64,000 nucleotides of DNA from Willaertia magna (Eukaryota; Heterolobosea; Eutetramitea; Acrasida; Naegleriidae), in contig CADWAF010001999.1 of the NCBI GenBank assembly GCA_902984215.1, positions 1-64,000 of the forward strand, in the 5' to 3' direction. Made by a program: the position numbers and the translations under genes. The notes beneath the pieces were generated by a model. It saw only the letters and a list, made by a program, of their open reading frames with translations. It had not been told where the DNA came from and searched no databases. Shown piece after piece: positions 61,485 through 64,000 of this stretch (positions are counted from its first letter, which is position 1; the number at the start of each line of letters is the position of its first letter).

Positions 61485-64000
61485 TTAATTTTTGTCATAA
61501 TATTGTTTAAGGTGGAATTGAATGAGTTTTATCAATACTTGCTCTGCCTTGTCACTCAACAAATACTTTTGGGAAAATTGTTTGGCAAGAGCTACTGGAG
61601 TATCACCTTCTCTTACTGTTAACATTTTCCTGTTGTTTTGGCTTATTTCAACATCCATATTAAATAAAATTCTTCTTTCCATAGCCAATTCATTTAGTTC
61701 TCTTTCCCTGCTTTTGTTATTCGAAGATTTCTTCATTATTGGTGAAGGACCCAATAATTGATACTCATCTCCACGTTGTTGTTTTTTTACTATTAATGCA
61801 TTGTTTCTTTCCTCCAATATTCTTGTTTGCTCTTCTAATTTCTCTTGATAATACAATTCTAAATGTTTTTGAATTTTATCCTCAATTTTACTTGTCATAT
61901 CTTTCTTTAGTCCATATGTAGAAACAAAATTCTTTGCTAATATATGTATGTCATCTCCTTCTCTAACAACTATATTTCCTACTTTACCCTTTCCAATGGT
62001 AATCTTCAATTGTAGTATTGGTGACCTTTGACTTGGTGCTTTGGATAAATAATCTGAGGCAAAATTGAAAGGTTCAACAAGTGTTGCGTTAGTAAATTTA
62101 GAGCTAACTTTTTGATTAAACTCCTCTGCATCCTTAATCTTTGGATTAGTAGATTTTAAACTTTCTTCTAAAAATTTTGTTTTCTCCAAGTACTTATTAA
62201 TTGTTGTCCTTATGTTGTAAGCTATTTCTGATTTGTAGTAAGAGTCCAGTTGGCATTGTTGTACAACTAATTCTGCAAGATGAAATACATTATCCCCTGA
62301 GTTTACTTCCAATTTGCAAACCTTATTGTCACCTACATGAATAGAAAGAACTAGCTTTGGTTTTTGTTTCTTTGGAGTAATCCTTATTTCTTGTTGAGAT
62401 TTATTCTTATTGGATTTAGGTGTCAACTCTGGTTCTTCTTCTAGCACTGTAATTATTGAAGGAATAATATAACCTTGTTTCGTTTTTTTATAACCTTGAA
62501 CTTTGCTTGGTGTATCTTGCTTCTTTGATTTAGTTTCAATTATTGGTGTTTCATCTATTTCATTAAAATCTTCTTTATAATTTGGCAACATTACGTATCC
62601 ACTTTTCCTTACGCCATAATTGTCAAAGGTTTCTAACTCATCCTCTTTTTCCTCTCTTTCAGCCTTATTATCGTCCAACCATTTTTCCTCTTCCTCTTCT
62701 TCTTCCACTAAAACAACTGGATGCTGAACATTTCTAGTATTAGGGGATGTATTAGTTTTCTTAAATTCAGGTGGTGTTTGAGATCCAATACTCTTTTTCG
62801 AGGGAGAAGTAACTACTTCGGTTCGAATCATACTGGTTGTAAGCGTTGAGGATGGAGGTAACCTTGGGGTAGGTGTACTCAACGACTCTTCAAACGAGTC
62901 ATTAATATTTTCTGTACTTTCCCTACTACGTAAGAATGGACTTGTGTTTTTTCTTAATGGACTTGGTGTCCTATGCTCCCTTAGTTGTTTTGTAGAAGTA
63001 TTTCGCATGGGAAGAGAGAAACTAGGCTTTGATGTTTCTAATGAATCAAAAATAGTAGAATTGGAAGAAGCCTTTCTATTAATTGTATCCTTTCTTATGG
63101 AAGCTGAATTACTACTTTCTCTTAATATTGAAGAATTACTAATATTCGTGAAAGAATTCATTATACTAGATGTATTATCATTAAGTATTTGAGATTTCAA
63201 GTTAGGGCTTATAGGTAATGATTTAAGATTTGGGCTTCGTTGTTCTGGTAATCTATTCAATCTACTAGGACTTGGTTTGTTAAAAGAATTATTATTGGTG
63301 AAATGGTTTGTTTCTACTTTACTATTATTATAATATCTCACAGACATTTCTCCCCTTTCATTGGAAAAATTATTTGTAAAGTTCTTAGAAGTAAACGTAG
63401 TGTTACTGTTGTTGTTATTATTGTTGTTACAACTGGTCAGTATTTCAGAGTTAGAATCATTTTCACTTGAATCCCATATCGGTGACAAAAGTTTAATTTC
63501 CTTTTCCATTTCTAGTTCACTTAGCCTAGTTATATGACTAGATACTCTAATTAAAAGTATGTTAAATGTTAGGTCAATATTTGTATTTTCATAACAAGAA
63601 ACTTCTATAAAGAAAATTCCACTGTTTGTAATATCATTATTGATTTGATCTTGGCTTATTATAAAACCTTTACAAAATGATTCACATTCTGCTATTGAGG
63701 GAACTCTCCTAGGCAAATCGTTTTTGTTTCCCACCAACATAATATTTACATCCTTACAGTATTCTTGAAGTAAATTTAACCATTTTATAGAAGCGTTATC
63801 CCAGGAAGAGTAGCCGTTAATGTCATAAATTATAAAGGCAAAATCTGTGTATTTAAAAAAAGAATTTCTAATACTATTATTTGTCAATAATTCTTCATAA
63901 TCTAGAGCTTCAAAAAACTGAATATAATAATTATTTACTTCTATTTTAGTAATTAGAAAATTATTATCAAGATAATTTCCTAAAAATCTACATTTAGTTT
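61485..64000 (-). CDS. Degenerate Ras/Rab-like GTPase domain fused to three copies of a ~65-residue module; 5' end beyond window
   Basis: Frame is open from 64000 to the stop at 61485, at least 838 codons; the start lies outside. The N-terminal visible part reads like a small GTPase: switch/strand KIEVNNYYIQFFEALDYEEL where DTAGQE should be, FAFIIYDI, and a clear G4 VGNKNDLP with G5-like EVSCYEN. The DxxG motif is replaced by EALD, so hydrolysis is doubtful. A Ser/Asn/Pro-rich linker of ~330 residues follows, containing an EEEEEE stretch. The C-terminus has three similar modules, opening KLVLSIHVGDNKVCKLEV, LQLKITIGKGKVGNIVV and FNMDVEISQNNRKMLTV, each continuing (E/S)GD...LA..F/VV...L...I...I...L..Y. 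The fold could be ubiquitin-like; identity unknown. Confidence 0.75.
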   Translation of the reverse strand, partial: TKCRFLGNYLDNNFLITKIEVNNYYIQFFEALDYEELLTNNSIRNSFFKYTDFAFIIYDINGYSSWDNASIKWLNLLQEYCKDVNIMLVGNKNDLPRRVPSIAECESFCKGFIISQDQINNDITNSGIFFIEVSCYENTNIDLTFNILLIRVSSHITRLSELEMEKEIKLLSPIWDSSENDSNSEILTSCNNNNNNNSNTTFTSKNFTNNFSNERGEMSVRYYNNSKVETNHFTNNNSFNKPSPSRLNRLPEQRSPNLKSLPISPNLKSQILNDNTSSIMNSFTNISNSSILRESSNSASIRKDTINRKASSNSTIFDSLETSKPSFSLPMRNTSTKQLREHRTPSPLRKNTSPFLRSRESTENINDSFEESLSTPTPRLPPSSTLTTSMIRTEVVTSPSKKSIGSQTPPEFKKTNTSPNTRNVQHPVVLVEEEEEEEKWLDDNKAEREEKEDELETFDNYGVRKSGYVMLPNYKEDFNEIDETPIIETKSKKQDTPSKVQGYKKTKQGYIIPSIITVLEEEPELTPKSNKNKSQQEIRITPKKQKPKLVLSIHVGDNKVCKLEVNSGDNVFHLAELVVQQCQLDSYYKSEIAYNIRTTINKYLEKTKFLEESLKSTNPKIKDAEEFNQKVSSKFTNATLVEPFNFASDYLSKAPSQRSPILQLKITIGKGKVGNIVVREGDDIHILAKNFVSTYGLKKDMTSKIEDKIQKHLELYYQEKLEEQTRILEERNNALIVKKQQRGDEYQLLGPSPIMKKSSNNKSRERELNELAMERRILFNMDVEISQNNRKMLTVREGDTPVALAKQFSQKYLLSDKAEQVLIKLIQFHLKQYYDKN

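Overview
The window looks like nuclear DNA of a flagellate or amoeboflagellate protist, most consistent with a Naegleria-like heterolobosean. The reasons are an axonemal dynein heavy chain and a sperm-tail PG-repeat protein (so the cell builds cilia), amoeba-type signalling genes (PTEN, a membrane RGS protein, RING and F-box proteins), A+T-rich coding sequence with Asn runs, very short introns (39 to 126 nt, nearly all with GTAAGT donors), tightly packed genes, and an A-run just before many ATGs. The species is an inference; I could not run a search.

Layout. 1-13.5 kb: a gamma-type outer-arm dynein heavy chain (minus), missing only its last few residues. Divergent from it, 133 bp away, is a PG-repeat ciliary gene. 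15.1-21.6 kb: a zinc transporter (CDF), a Zn2Cys6 transcription factor and a GT4 glycosyltransferase. 21.6-25.9 kb: an Asn-rich nuclear-type protein and a SET-domain histone methyltransferase. 26.4-32.7 kb: a two-pass RGS protein, a 93-aa protein, a secreted RCC1/EGF protein and a sigma-like GST.

32.8-39 kb is the unusual part. An intron-containing tRNA-Glu is followed by about 3.6 kb of roughly 95% A+T DNA without genes. Inside it is a 12-bp tandem repeat; beyond it lie two divergent 5S rRNA genes on either side of an F-box-like gene. 39-44 kb holds an S28 peptidase, a broken gene, a RING/TRAF membrane protein whose reading frame is interrupted by one apparent missing base, and an F-box protein.

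44-51 kb: a PTEN phosphatase with human-like spacing, a membrane protein with three PsbP/DUF1795-like modules, and a divergent pair made of a bacterial-style FAD oxidoreductase and a GT61-like glycosyltransferase. 51-60 kb: an SCP/FCP1 phosphatase, a coiled-coil protein, an acidic protein with a possible LRAT/NlpC-like domain, a DGAT1-type MBOAT enzyme, tRNA-Lys and a DFR-like reductase. 60.4-64 kb: a second broken gene, a HAD nucleotidase, and a 5'-truncated protein joining a degenerate Ras-like domain to three copies of a ~65-residue module.

There is no operon logic. The strongest functional pairing is the divergent cilium pair at 13.5 kb. The best candidate for something not explained by genes is the A+T desert, which resembles the A+T-rich centromeres of some protists. 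Splice sites were worked out by reading-frame continuity and family fit, not from transcripts.
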